In this document: positions 31,361 to 41,840 of the stretch, in pieces
Numbering within the stretch: position 1 is the first letter of the stretch
Layout of the letters: each line of letters opens with the position of its first letter
NCBI RefSeq assembly: GCF_002575655.3
Contig: NC_053040.3
Location: 461,142,780-461,206,779, forward strand
Reading direction: 5' to 3'
Source: Aegilops tauschii subsp. strangulata
Taxonomy: Eukaryota; Streptophyta; Magnoliopsida; Poales; Poaceae
DNA length: 64,000 nucleotides
Notes under the pieces: model-generated
What the model was told of the DNA's origin: nothing
The model's database searches: none
Seen by the model: only the letters and a program-made list of their open reading frames with translations
Position numbers and translations under genes: made by a program

Positions 31361-34300
31361 TGGACGAGGCACGGAGAAATAGGGGTTATGATGGAAGACG
31401 GCGAAGAAGAAGAGGACGATGACAACTATGTGCCCCCTGAATACGGTGATGCTGCAACGAGGGAAGTTGTTGAAGATCAAGAGGAACCGGACGATGTGCC
31501 CAATGATGCTGCAACGGGGGAAGCTGCTGAAGATCAAGAGGAACCAGTGCCCGATGATGATGATCTCCGCCGGGTCATTGTCGATGCAAGGACGCAATGC
31601 GAAAGTCAAAAGGAGAAGCTGAAGTTCGATCGTATGTTAGAGGATCACAAAAAAGGGTTGTACCCCAATTGCGAAGATGGCAACACAAAGCTCGGTATCG
31701 TACTAGAATTGATGCAGTGGAAGGCAGAGAATGCTGTGCTTGACAAAGGATTTGAGAAGCTATTGAAAATATTGAAGAAGAAGCTTCCAAAGGATAACGA
31801 ATTGCCCGACAGTACATACGCAGCAAAGAAGGTCGTATGCCCTCTAGGATTGGAGGTGCAGAAGATACATGCATGCCCTAATAACTGCATCCTCTACCGC
31901 GGTGCGTACAAGGATCTGAACGCATGCCCGGTATGCGGTGCATTACGGTATAAGATCAGACAAGATGACCCTGGTGATGTTGACGGCGAGCCCCCCAGGA
32001 AGAGGGTTCCTGCGAAGGTGATGTGGTATGCTCCTATAATACCACGGTTGAAACGTCTGTTCAGAAAGGAAGAGCATGCCAAGTTGATGCGATGGCACAG
32101 TGGGGACCGTAAGAAAGACGGGAAGTTGAGAGCACCCGCTGACAGGTCGCAGTGGAGAAAAATCGAGAGAAAGTACTAGGCTGAGTTTGCAGCTGACCCA
32201 AGGAACGTATGGTTTGGTTTAAGCGCGGATGGCATTAATCCTTTTGGGGAGCAGAGCAGCAATCACAGCACCTGGCCCGTGACTCTATGTATGTATAACC
32301 TTCCTCCTTGGATGTGCAAGAAGCGGAAGTTCATTATGATGCCAGCTCTCATCCATGGCCCTAAGCAACCCGGCAACGACATTGATGTGTACCTAAGGCC
32401 ATTAATTGAAGAACTTTTACAGCTGTGGAATGAAAACGGTGTACGTACGTGGGATGAGCACAAACAGGAGGAATTTAACCTGCACGCGTTGCTGTTTGTA
32501 ACCATCAACGATTGGCCCGCTCTCAGTAACCTTTCAAGACAGACAAACAAGGGATACCACGCATGCACATACTGTTTAGATAACACTGAAAGTATATACC
32601 TGGACAAATGCAGGAAGAATGTGTACCTGGGCCATCGTCAATTTCTTCCAACCAACCATCAATGTCGAAAGAAAGGCAAGCATTTCAAAGGCGAGGCAGA
32701 TCACCGGAAGAAGCTCGTCATGCATACCGGTGATCACGTACTTGCTATGGTCAATGATTTACACGTAATCTTTGGAAAGGGTCCCGGCAGACTAGCTGTT
32801 CCGAATGACGCTGAGGGACACGCACCCATGTGGAAGAAGAAATCTATATTTTGGGACCTACCCTACTGGAAAGACCTAGAGGTCCGCTCTTCAATCGACG
32901 TGATGCACGTGACGAAGAACCTTTGCGTGAACCTGCTAGGCTTCTCGGGCGTGTATGGGAAGACAAAAGATACACCTGAGGCACGGGAGGACCTGCAACG
33001 TTTGCACGAAAAAGACGGCATGCCTCCGAAGCAGTATGAAGGTTTTGCCAGCTACGCTCTTACGAAAGAAGAGAAAGAAATCTTCTTTGAATGCCTGCTC
33101 AGTATGAAGGTCCTGACTGGCTTCTCGTCGAATATAAAGGGAATAATAAATATGCCAGAGAAAAAGTTCCAGAACCTAAAGTCTCATGACTGCCACGTGA
33201 TTATGACGCAACTGCTTCAGGTTGCATTGAGGGGGCTTCTACCAGAAAACGTCCGATTAGCCATTGTGAAGCTATGTGCATTCCTCAATGCAATCTCTCA
33301 GAAGGTGATCGATCCAGAAATCATACCAAGGTTAAGGAGTGATGTGGCGCAATGTCTTGTCAGTTTCGAGCTGGTGTTCCCACCATCCTTCTTTAATATC
33401 ATGACGCACGTCCTAGTTCATCTAGTCGACGCGATTGTCATTCTGGGCCCGTATTTCTACACAATATGTTCCCCTTTGAGAGGTTCATGGGAGTCCTAAA
33501 GAAATATGTCTGTAACCGCGCTAGGCCAGAAGGAAGCATCTCCATGGGCCATCAAACAAAGGATTTCATTGGGTTTTGTGTTGACTTCATTCCTGGCCTT
33601 AAGAAGATAGGTCTCCCTAAATCGCGGTATGAGGGGAGACTGACTGAAAAAGGCACGCTAGGAGCGGACTTAATAATATGCAGGGACGGGCATTCTTGGT
33701 CTCAAGCACACTACACAGTTCTTCAGAACTCTACCTTGGTGACCCCGTATGTCGATGAACACAAGAACAGTCTGCGCTGCAAACACTCGGAGCAGTGTGA
33801 CGACTGGATTACATGTGAACACATCAGAACTTTCAGCAGTTGGTTGGAAACACGTCCTAGAGGTGACACCACTGTTTGTGATGAGTTGTACTCATTGTCC
33901 AGGGGACCATCTTCGACTGTATTGACTTACAAAGGATACGAGATAAATGGGAATACATTTTACACGATCGCCCAAGATCAAAAGAGCACCAACCAAAACA
34001 GCGGTGTCCGCTTTGATGCAGCAGCCGAGAGAGGAAAGGACACATATTATGGTTACATAATGGACATATGGGAACTTGACTACGGACATGATTTTAAGGT
34101 CCCTTTGTTTAAGTGCAAATGGGTCAATCTGTCAGGAGGCGGGGTACAGGTAGACCCACAGTACGGAATGACAACAGTGGATCTGAACAATCTTGGGTAC
34201 ACTGACGAACCATTCGTCCTAGCCAATGATGTGGCACAGGTTATCTATGTGAAGGACATGTCTACCAGACCGAGAAAACGAAAAGATAAGGAAGCGAACA

Positions 34301-34512
34301 CATCATACGATGAGTCAAAGCGCCACATAGTTCTTTTAGGAAAAAGGGACATTGTGGGAGTGGAGGGCAAGACAGACATGTCTGAAGATTACGAAAAGTT
34401 TCATGAAATTCCTCCCTTCAAAGTCAAGGCTGACCCAAGCATCCTGATAAACGATGAAGATTATCCATGGTTACGGTGCAATAAGCAAATGACACAAGCG
34501 AAGAAAAAGTGA
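31361..34512 (+). pseudogene. CACTA-A transposase (Transposase_21, DUF4218, DUF4216), N-terminally truncated
   Basis: The transposase cuts and rejoins element ends in the nucleus. Open from 31361 in one frame, it has an acidic stretch, then CPVCGALRYK and Transposase_21 sequence. That includes DLPYWKDLEV and SSIDVMHVTKN, the latter probably holding a catalytic Asp. DUF4218 follows (SHDCHVIMTQLL to FFNIMTHVLVHLVD), then DUF4216 (ELDYGHDFKVPLFKCKWV), ending AQAKKK at 34512. Two lesions are seen: TAG at 32177-32179 (KY*AEF, expected Trp) and a frameshift at about 33455-33480 before MFPFERFMGVL. The usual N-terminal transposase-associated zinc domain is missing through the upstream deletion. Otherwise the gene is well preserved. 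Confidence 0.9.
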
Positions 34513-34577
34513 AGACTTTCTCCCGCAACTGTTATGATGATACCATGCCAACTTTGTAACAGACGAGTATGATACCA

Positions 34578-35075
34578 TTGTCCGTTTTGTACACGAAGTG
34601 CATCCAGTTTTTGTCGTAACCCTCTCAACCTTCTTGCACATGCTATGTGGATGAAATGATGATACCATGCCAACTTTCAGCCTTCTCGGAGTTCATTTGA
34701 AATGCTTTTCAATTTCAGGGTCTTATAGCTCAAAATAATCAATAATTGTATGAAAAATAACAAATGAAGTCACAAAGGGTTGAAAATTGATGATATGGCT
34801 TTGAATGATGCATTTTGAACACACAAAAAGTCAGGAGTTCAAATAAGTTTTAAAAAATGAAATCCCTTTGTAGCAGACGAGTTCCCGTATGAAATCCTGA
34901 TACTTCGAAAGAGATTGTCCGTTTTGTACACGAAGTGCATCCAGTTTTTGCCGTAACCCTCTCAACTTTCTTGCACATGCTATGTGGATGAAATGATGAT
35001 ACCATGCCAACTTTCAACCTTTTCAGAGTTCATTTGAAATGCTTTTCAATTTTAGGGTCTTATAGCTCAAAATAA
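34578..35075 (+). repeat. Tandem duplication 3' of the transposase
   Basis: A block starting TTGTCCGTTTTGTACACGAA at 34578 recurs at 34915 (period 337 bp), with about 160 matching bases. It is probably 3'UTR. Confidence 0.8.
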
Positions 35076-35540
35076 TCAGTAAATGCATGAAAAATGGTGC
35101 ATGAAAAATAACAAATAAGATAAATAAGTAATTAGAAACAAAATAATATAAACTTTAATAAAATATATAAGTACAAACAAAATAAAATAAACTTTAATAA
35201 CATAAATAAAATTTATGAAACTAAAATTATCAAAGTATTTTCTGTTCAAAACATTATAAGCAACCTCTAGTATTATTGAAACTAAAATTATATAAAATTG
35301 ATGCAACTAAAATTATCGAAGTATTTTCTGTTCAAAATCATTGAAAGCAAAAAGAATTTTCATAAAGAACTTTTTTTGTTAGAAACTTTAATAGCAAAAA
35401 GAATTATCATAAAGTAAAATAAATAAGTAATTAGAAACAAAATAAAATAAAATAAATAAGTTTTTTGTTGTAAGTAGAAACAAAACAAAATAAATAAAGC
35501 AAAAAAGAAAACAAAAAAGGCAAAAAATAAAAATTATGCC
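35076..35540 (+). other. AT-rich spacer within CACTA-A, no gene seen
   Basis: A/T-rich low-complexity sequence with repeated AAATAAATAAG-type words. Confidence 0.6.
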
Positions 35541-35776
35541 ACCTACTGGGCCACCATGGCCTGAATACGACTAGAAACGCATCCATGGGCCAGGATTCAG
35601 GCCCGCAGAAGACCCAGTAGGCCCACAGGCATGTACAGAGAGGTTAGGCCCGTAAGCCTGCTTTAGAGAGGAGCTCGACAACTCAGGCGCACCATACCAT
35701 ATAAACAGGTGCGGCTCTCTCTCAGCTAGCGAGGTGGGACTAAACTCCCACCACCACGCCGCTGTGCAAGGCTTTC

Positions 35777-35968
35777 CGTCCCGGTTGGTGGCACCAACCG
35801 GGACTAAAGCCCCCTTTAGTTCCGGTTGGTGCCACCAACCGGGACCAAAGGCCGCCGCTTCCCGCCCTTTGGGCTGCTGAAAAGAGGCCTTTGGTCCCGG
35901 TTGGTGGCACCAACCGGGACTAAAGGGTGTCTCTTGTCCCGGTTGGTGCTATGAACCGGGACCAAAGG
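35777..35968 (+). repeat. Internal cluster of CACTA-A subterminal-type palindromes
   Basis: At least four CCCGGTTGGTG..ACCAACCGGGAC units lie here, 5 kb from either end, directly before a TATA box. They match the subterminal units at 30418-30665 and 41548-41735. Confidence 0.85.
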
Positions 35969-35974
35969 CCTGGG

Positions 35975-35984
35975 TATATAAATA
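35975..35984 (+). promoter_or_regulatory. Internal promoter TATA box for the CACTA-A second gene
   Basis: TATATAAATA follows the internal palindrome cluster. A GC-rich leader (36000-36340, Pro/Arg-rich in all frames, probably untranslated) and candidate donors (GTGAGC at 36344, GTAGGT near 37340) lead to the ATG at 37422. Confidence 0.6.
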
Positions 35985-36750
35985 GCACTTAGGAAAATTT
36001 GACGAACTCATCGCCAGTTGCCCCGACGACGCCGAGCTCATCGACGCCGCCAGGCTGCCCAGATCGACGCCGTCCGCTGCCCCGCCACCGCCCGCCGCCC
36101 AGACGCCGTTCGCGCGCCGCCCCGACGCCGTCCGCGCGCCCTCGACGTCGCCCCTGCCCCGTCGCTGCCAGGCTGCCCCGACACCGCCCGCCGCCCCCGC
36201 CGACACCATCGTCGTCGCCGTCGCCCGTCGTCGCCGTCACTGCGGGGAAGCACCACGCCGGCTCCCGCGACCCGTTCATCCCCGAGGTCGTTTGTCCGCC
36301 GCCGCAGCGATTCCGGCTGGCGACCTCAACCCCTCCCCGCGTTGTGAGCCCCTGCCTCCTCCCCTTTCCTTCTCATTGCCGTCCCCGCACGCCATCCGTA
36401 AGCGCGCGCCACCGCCAACCATCGTCGCCGTCACCGACCACCGGCCTATTTTTCATTTTTTTGTTACGATGTATGTATGTTCACTGTATAATGCTATGTA
36501 TATGCTCATTTAAGAAAATGTTCATATGTAACATTTAAGAAAAGAAGTAAATGTATGTATGTTCATATGCAAAGAATTATTTTTGGATGAAATGAGATGA
36601 GATGAGATGTGTTTTGTGTTGGAGAAGAAAAGAGGAAGAAGGAAGAAGGAAGAAGAAGCAAAAGAGGGGCGAGGGGGCCCCGACAAGATTTTTTCCATGT
36701 ATATATGCAAAAGTTACATTTATTTTTAGAAAAGTTTTATATGTCTAGCT

Positions 36751-37025
36751 AGGAAAGGAAGAAGAAGAAAAAGAATGAGAGGAAAAAGGGAAATAAGAAG
36801 AGGAAGAAAGGAGAAGAAGAGGAGAGGAAGAAGAGGAGAAATAAATAAGAAGAAGAAAAAAGAAAAAAGAAGAGAAGAAGAAGAAGAAAGGAATATAAGA
36901 GAAGAAAAATATTCTATTTTCTCTTCTCCTCTATTCCTTTCTTCTTCTCTTTTTTTCTTCTTTTTTTCTTCAATCTTCTCCTCTATTAATATCTTCTTCT
37001 CCTCTTTTTATTTCTTCTTTGTCTT
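36751..37025. repeat. Purine-rich then pyrimidine-rich inverted repeat
   Basis: GAAGAAGAAAGGAATA-type sequence is followed, around a centre near 36912, by its complement TATTCCTTTCTTCTTC-type sequence. It can form a long hairpin. The same structure recurs in copy 2 at 63740-64000. Confidence 0.8.
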
Positions 37026-37039
37026 CTTATTTTTATCGG

Positions 37040-37200
37040 ATATGTCGTTGTCGATATACCCCGTGTCCCGATAACTTCAACACGAGGGGGGGTTCGACCT
37101 ACCCCCTCCCCGATAACATTATTTCCCCATGTATGTATGTCGTCGTTGTCGATATAACCCCCTCCCGGATAACTTCGACCGGGATAACTTATACCACAGG
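37040..37200 (+). repeat. ~98-bp tandem repeat
   Basis: TCGTTGTCGATATA at 37045 recurs at 37143. The copy-2 counterpart has about three units of 96-98 bp (63533, 63629, 63727). Confidence 0.75.
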
Positions 37201-37421
37201 AGCACCCCCCGGCCCTCTCGCTCGACCGAAACTCTCAAGGACCCCCAAACCCTAGAAAAAAAGGATGTCGGTCTCCTACCCCCTCCCGCCGCGCCCCTAC
37301 CCTTGAAGCGTTGCCGAGGCCACCCCAAACCCGGAATAAGGTAGGTCTACGTTTGCACTAATATATCCACCTGCTGTCATGTTTGTGTAATAATTGCCAT
37401 GTTGTAATATTTGCAGAAACA

Positions 37422-40400
37422 ATGGAGCACGGACGAGACGAGGAAGCAGAAGAGGTGTTGGGGGACATAATCTTAGCCGGAGGTGATGTCTTGTCGTATC
37501 TTAACGACAATGATGGTCTGGAAGAACAAGGTGAAGAAGCAGACTACGGTGATCGAAGAGTGAAGGAGGAAAGACATGATTATGATGGCTCCGGTGACCC
37601 AATGCTGGTGCAAGAAGGAACCCATGCTGACGGCTCCGGTGACCGAACAGAGTCCGGCCAGGTAAATATATTAGTTAAGCCTGTGCTGACTAGCTAATTG
37701 ATGCATTCATTGTTTTGGTATGTACACATATTAATTAACTCTCGTCTTTCTTCTTTTTTCTAGCCCTCTGGATCGAGCACAACTTCGGTAAAGAGACGAG
37801 GCCCGAAGAAAAAGTTGCGCTCGGATGAAAGGTTTGAGATCACAGCAATCGCGCGCGACGGCCAACCGATTGAACCCATCCGGACAAAGGAAGCATTTGC
37901 TGCTCAGTGCGGGGTTCTTGTTAGGGACAAGATCCCGATCAGCATCCACCAATGGTATAAGCCTAAGAAGGAAGACCCTGAGGTGTCTTATGTCAATGAT
38001 ATGCAGAAAGATGATCTTTGGACTGAGCTGAAGGCAAATTTCACCTTACCGCCAGAGGAGAATCCGGAGAAGCCAGTTAAAGAGCAATTAATCAAGTCTC
38101 ATGCTCTTAAGAAGATGGCAGACCTATTCAGGAGGTGGAAGAATGAGCTGAAAACGTTTGTCGACAAAGAAGAGACACCAGAATTCATCGGCAAATATGA
38201 GAAGATCAGAGATCACTGGCCCGCATTTGTGGCCCACAAGACAACGAAAAAGAGTAAGAAGTTGTCAGCGACAAACAAGAAAAATGCTGCGAAGAAGAAG
38301 CTTCACCATCGCACGGGGTCAGGTGGCTACCTCAAAGCCCGGCCTAAGTGGGCCAAGGCTGAGAATGATCTGCTTGATAAAGGGATCGAACCAGAGACAA
38401 TGAACTGGCCAGACCGGTGCCGGACTTGGTTCTTCGGGGCTGGCGGAAAATTGGACCCTGTATCAGGGAAGTGCATTTGGACGGACGAGCTTTTGAGAAT
38501 ACCAGTCAAGAGGCTTCAGCACTATATCGATGCAGCGCAGCAAGGGACGTTCGTTCCAGACAGAGAGAATGACGAGCTCACAATGGCCCTCGGGAATCCT
38601 GAGCACCCTGGACGGACACGAGGCACGCCAGGCTCCGTTCCGTGGAAGGCTGGTTTTCCGGACGCAGGCGGTTACAAAAGCCAGGAGAGGAGGAAAAAAG
38701 TGGAGCAGACCCAAATTCAGAAGCTGCACGAAAGGGTTCAAGCGCTAGAGGAACGAGACGGCAATCGATATGCCGAAACTACCCCCGAAGCTACCCCGCC
38801 ATCTCAGCGGAGAAGCAGCGTGGCTTCCACCGAGCTTCTTCAGCCGGAGCATGTCTTGACGGCTCCTGCTAGCTACCCCGTGGATGCTATCACGGAGTCT
38901 CAACATTCCATCTTATGACGCAATGGCAGAACTTCAAAGTCAAGGCGGCTGTCGGCTCTGTTCGACCTCCTGAACCCGGCGCAACTTTTCACTGTCGTCC
39001 GATTCCAGAAGGATATGCTAGGGTGATGGTGGACGAAATAACGAAGGGATTTGAGGACCTCCAGCTTGACCACGCTACCGGTGAAGGGGAGACTCGGCTG
39101 GGTTCTGCTCTGAAGACTCCATGCCTATGGCGGAAGGAGCTCATCAACCTTCCGAACTGGATGCCTCCGGTGAGTAAGGGCACTCCGTCTCCTTCTCCGC
39201 CTCCTCCGGTGAGTGATCAGGGCACTTAGCCTCCTTCTCCGGCGCGTGGCGGCACTCCGCCTCCTTCTCCGCCTGCGCCGGCACGCCCGAGCAGCCAGCC
39301 TCCTCCTTCTCCGCCTCGTCAGCAAGGGCGGAAGAGACCCGCCGCCGCTCAGGCTGCTCCGGCGCGTCGTAGTCCTTCTCCTCCGCCTCGTAAGCAAGGA
39401 AAGAAGACAGCCGCAACCGCTCCGTCTGCTCTGCCGGCGTCCAGCAGTACAGCCAGAAGCGGGAGGCAATACAGATTCGCTCCTTCTCTGAAGACTCCAG
39501 AGAAGTTACCATACGAGAGGACCGAGGAGGAAACCACGAAGATCGTGCGAGCCGAAGTGACGAACTTCTTTAAAGGGGTGAAAACAAAGAAACATCCACC
39601 TCCGGAGGAGAAGGTAGATCCGATGAAAGCGAAGCGCACTCTGGCTGCCCTGATAAAACCACCAAAGTCTCCACCGAGAGGCAACTATGAGCGCATTATT
39701 GCAAAGACATTTGTCGAAGCGGAGCGGTCGGGAAGTACTGTCAGTGATCAAAGGTTGAAAGAACGACGAGCTGGGAAAAAATTGCCCAGCTCGGCGAACA
39801 AGCGAACCAATCGTGCCCCCCGCTCAAGGTGTCTAGCGACATCGTCGCTAATGCTCCGAGGATGGTGCCCGGTTATAGCAATCTTGGAGATTACCTGCCC
39901 GACGATGATTTCTTGGAGGTGGACGAACACAAATACCATTACGGGAAGCCTCTCGTCAAAGATGAAAGATCTCTAACAACGATGATGCGAAGATTACATG
40001 ATTGGTACATGAAAACCTGCAGAGAGTCTAGGGGGAGGAATACTTTGACGCTGAGATTTAAAGAGGAGCATGACCTCGTTGGAATTGAATTGTTGGATGT
40101 TCCATTTGAGGAGTTCTTCCAGTTTTTCAATCAAAAGGCCCTCGATAAATCAACGATCACTTGCTACTGTCTGTAAGTAGTACTACTTCTATCATTAAGT
40201 CCCTCTATATAGGTCAACTCTTTCATTGCATTTATTTATAATTATCCTCACTATATTATGCAGATTGAAGATCGCCGAATTGAAGAAAAGACAAATCGGT
40301 AATATTGGATTCATTAACACAAATCTCATAGATGCAACTGAGGTTAAATATTATGCCGATAATACCGAGGCCAACTTGATACGATCATTGGTAATAAATG

Positions 40401-41059
40401 AAAACAAAGATATAATACTCTTTCCTTACAACTTCAAGTGAGTGTTACAGTCTTGTGCATATTCGGTTTCCCTTATTAGTCCAGGTTATAGTAATGTAAT
40501 TGATGACTTATGCATGCGTGCGCAGCTTCTACTATATTCTCTAGAGATTAAGCTTGAGCAGGGACTAGTAACCGTCTTAGACTCAAGACGAAAAGATCCC
40601 CAAGACTATGCGGACATGACTCAAATGCTCGAGAAGTAAGTTAAATCGATCATTATCCACCATATCAGCAACTTTGTTCATTTCCTGATATCAAGTAATT
40701 GTTTTCTTTGTCTGCCAGGGTTTGGAGAAAATTCACCAAAAAAGCTCCGGGACTGCCGAAGAAGCTGCAATTTAGACACCCGAAAGTAAGTACTATAGTA
40801 GCATGTTCCGCACATCTCCTAGTGATTCAAGTGCTAGTTTCATCAATACCATTTTGCATACTTGCTTATTAGTTTGATTGACCTCTATTTCTTGTAAAGT
40901 GGTTGTGGCAGGAACCCGGGAATAATTACTGTGGATACTACGTTTACGAGTCCATCCGCTACACGACCTGTGAGCGGGGCTAGTCTGACGAACAATATGA
41001 AGTGCGTAAGCAATAATATTCACAATTTTATTTTATTACCATCATTTGTGTTGAGTTTC

Positions 41060-41135
<76 letters not shown>

Positions 41136-41300
41136 GTATTAACCCCTTCTTCAAATTAGATCTTTCGGATGCGGGATGAACTCCTAATAGAAGATCGTAT
41201 GCGAGCAATTCAAGAGGAATTGACGGCATTCTTCCTTGACCACGTGATCGCTGAAAACGGAGAATATTATGTGGACCCTGTGTGCTTACAATTTAATTAG
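37422..41300 (+). pseudogene. CACTA-A second gene: Transposase_24-like protein with C48/ULP-like C-terminus, copy 1
   Basis: ATG 37422 (MEHGRDEEAEE) begins an acidic exon ending at a donor after GQ (about 37661). The next exon (from about 37764) carries basic RRGPKKK and a Transposase_24-like region (SIHQWYKPKK, MADLFRRWKNELKTF, RPKWAKAENDLL). It continues into a Pro/Ser-rich linker and a coiled coil. Later exons have ULP-peptidase features: DIILFPYNF, VLDSRR, and EPGNNYCGYYVYE with the Cys at 40930. The frame ends VDPVCLQFN at 41300. Lesions: a 1-base loss near 38900, TAG at 39227 (copy 2 has CAG), a frame change near 39765, TAG at 40542 and His-to-Tyr at 40530. It is broken, but clearly related to 59396-63225. 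Confidence 0.8.
41062..41129. repeat. (TA)n microsatellite
   Basis: About 34 TA units lie in an intron of the second gene. Copy 2 has only about five units at 59562-59571. Confidence 0.95.
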
Positions 41301-41547
41301 GAGATTATATTGTAAGAGATAATTATTGTATATATGTAGCCGGTAGTATCGGATAGATATACGAGAACTTGTTGTTCGACCAATCTCTCGAAGAAAGAGA
41401 GGTGGTCGACCAAGCACGGAGATAAGAGGACACTTCTCTCTATTAATTAGCTAGCTAACACAATATATGAAACACCTAAATTAACCCCCAACATCCCCCC
41501 TTAAAAAAATAAAAACCCCAGCCCCTGAAATGCTGACGCGTGGACGC

Positions 41548-41735
41548 CTATTGGTCTCGGTTAGTGCCACCAACCGGGACCAAAGGCCCTCCTGCCTGGG
41601 CTCGCCGCACCGGCCACGTGGAGGCCCATCTGTCCCGGTTCATGAAAGAACCGGGACTAAAAGGCTAGGGCATTAGTAACGACCCTTTAGTCCCGGTTCA
41701 AAAACCGAGACAAAAGGCCCTTACCAACCGGGACA
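41548..41735 (+). repeat. 3' subterminal palindromes of CACTA-A
   Basis: GGTTAGTGCCACCAACCGGGA-like and CCCGGTTCAT..GAACCGGGAC units precede the 3' inverted repeat. Confidence 0.85.
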
Positions 41736-41840
41736 GATGACCCTTTTTCTACTAGTGATTTAACAAAATATGTTACTGAGCACAAATAAGGTTGTAGTTC
41801 ATGTGCGTGCTGGAGAGACAAACGACCATATGATACATAC

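Larger units (their letters stand above)
30375..41757 (+). mobile_element. CACTA-A copy 1, complete CACTA (En/Spm) transposon
   Basis: Terminal inverted repeats CACTAGTAGAAAA (30375-30387 and, inverted, 41745-41757) are flanked by the 3-bp duplication ATT (30372-30374 and 41758-41760). The element is 11,383 bp. CCCGGTT..AACCGGG palindromes fill both subterminal regions. It carries a Transposase_21-type transposase and a second gene with Transposase_24-like and ULP-like regions, both on the plus strand and both mutated. A truncated inverted relative lies at 58935-64000. It could move only if a functional relative supplied the proteins. Confidence 0.95.

Noticed and set aside
35999..36538. 179-residue Pro/Arg/Ser-rich plus-strand frame
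   Set aside because: Three overlapping frames are equally open in this GC-rich leader and contain a candidate splice donor. It is more likely untranslated.
39125..39512. Arg-rich and Glu-rich minus-strand frames
   Set aside because: They mirror the Pro/Ser-rich linker of the CACTA-A second gene. The same mirror frames occur in copy 2.
40931..41179. 82-residue frame with a long Tyr-Ile run
   Set aside because: The run is translated (TA)n microsatellite within an intron.
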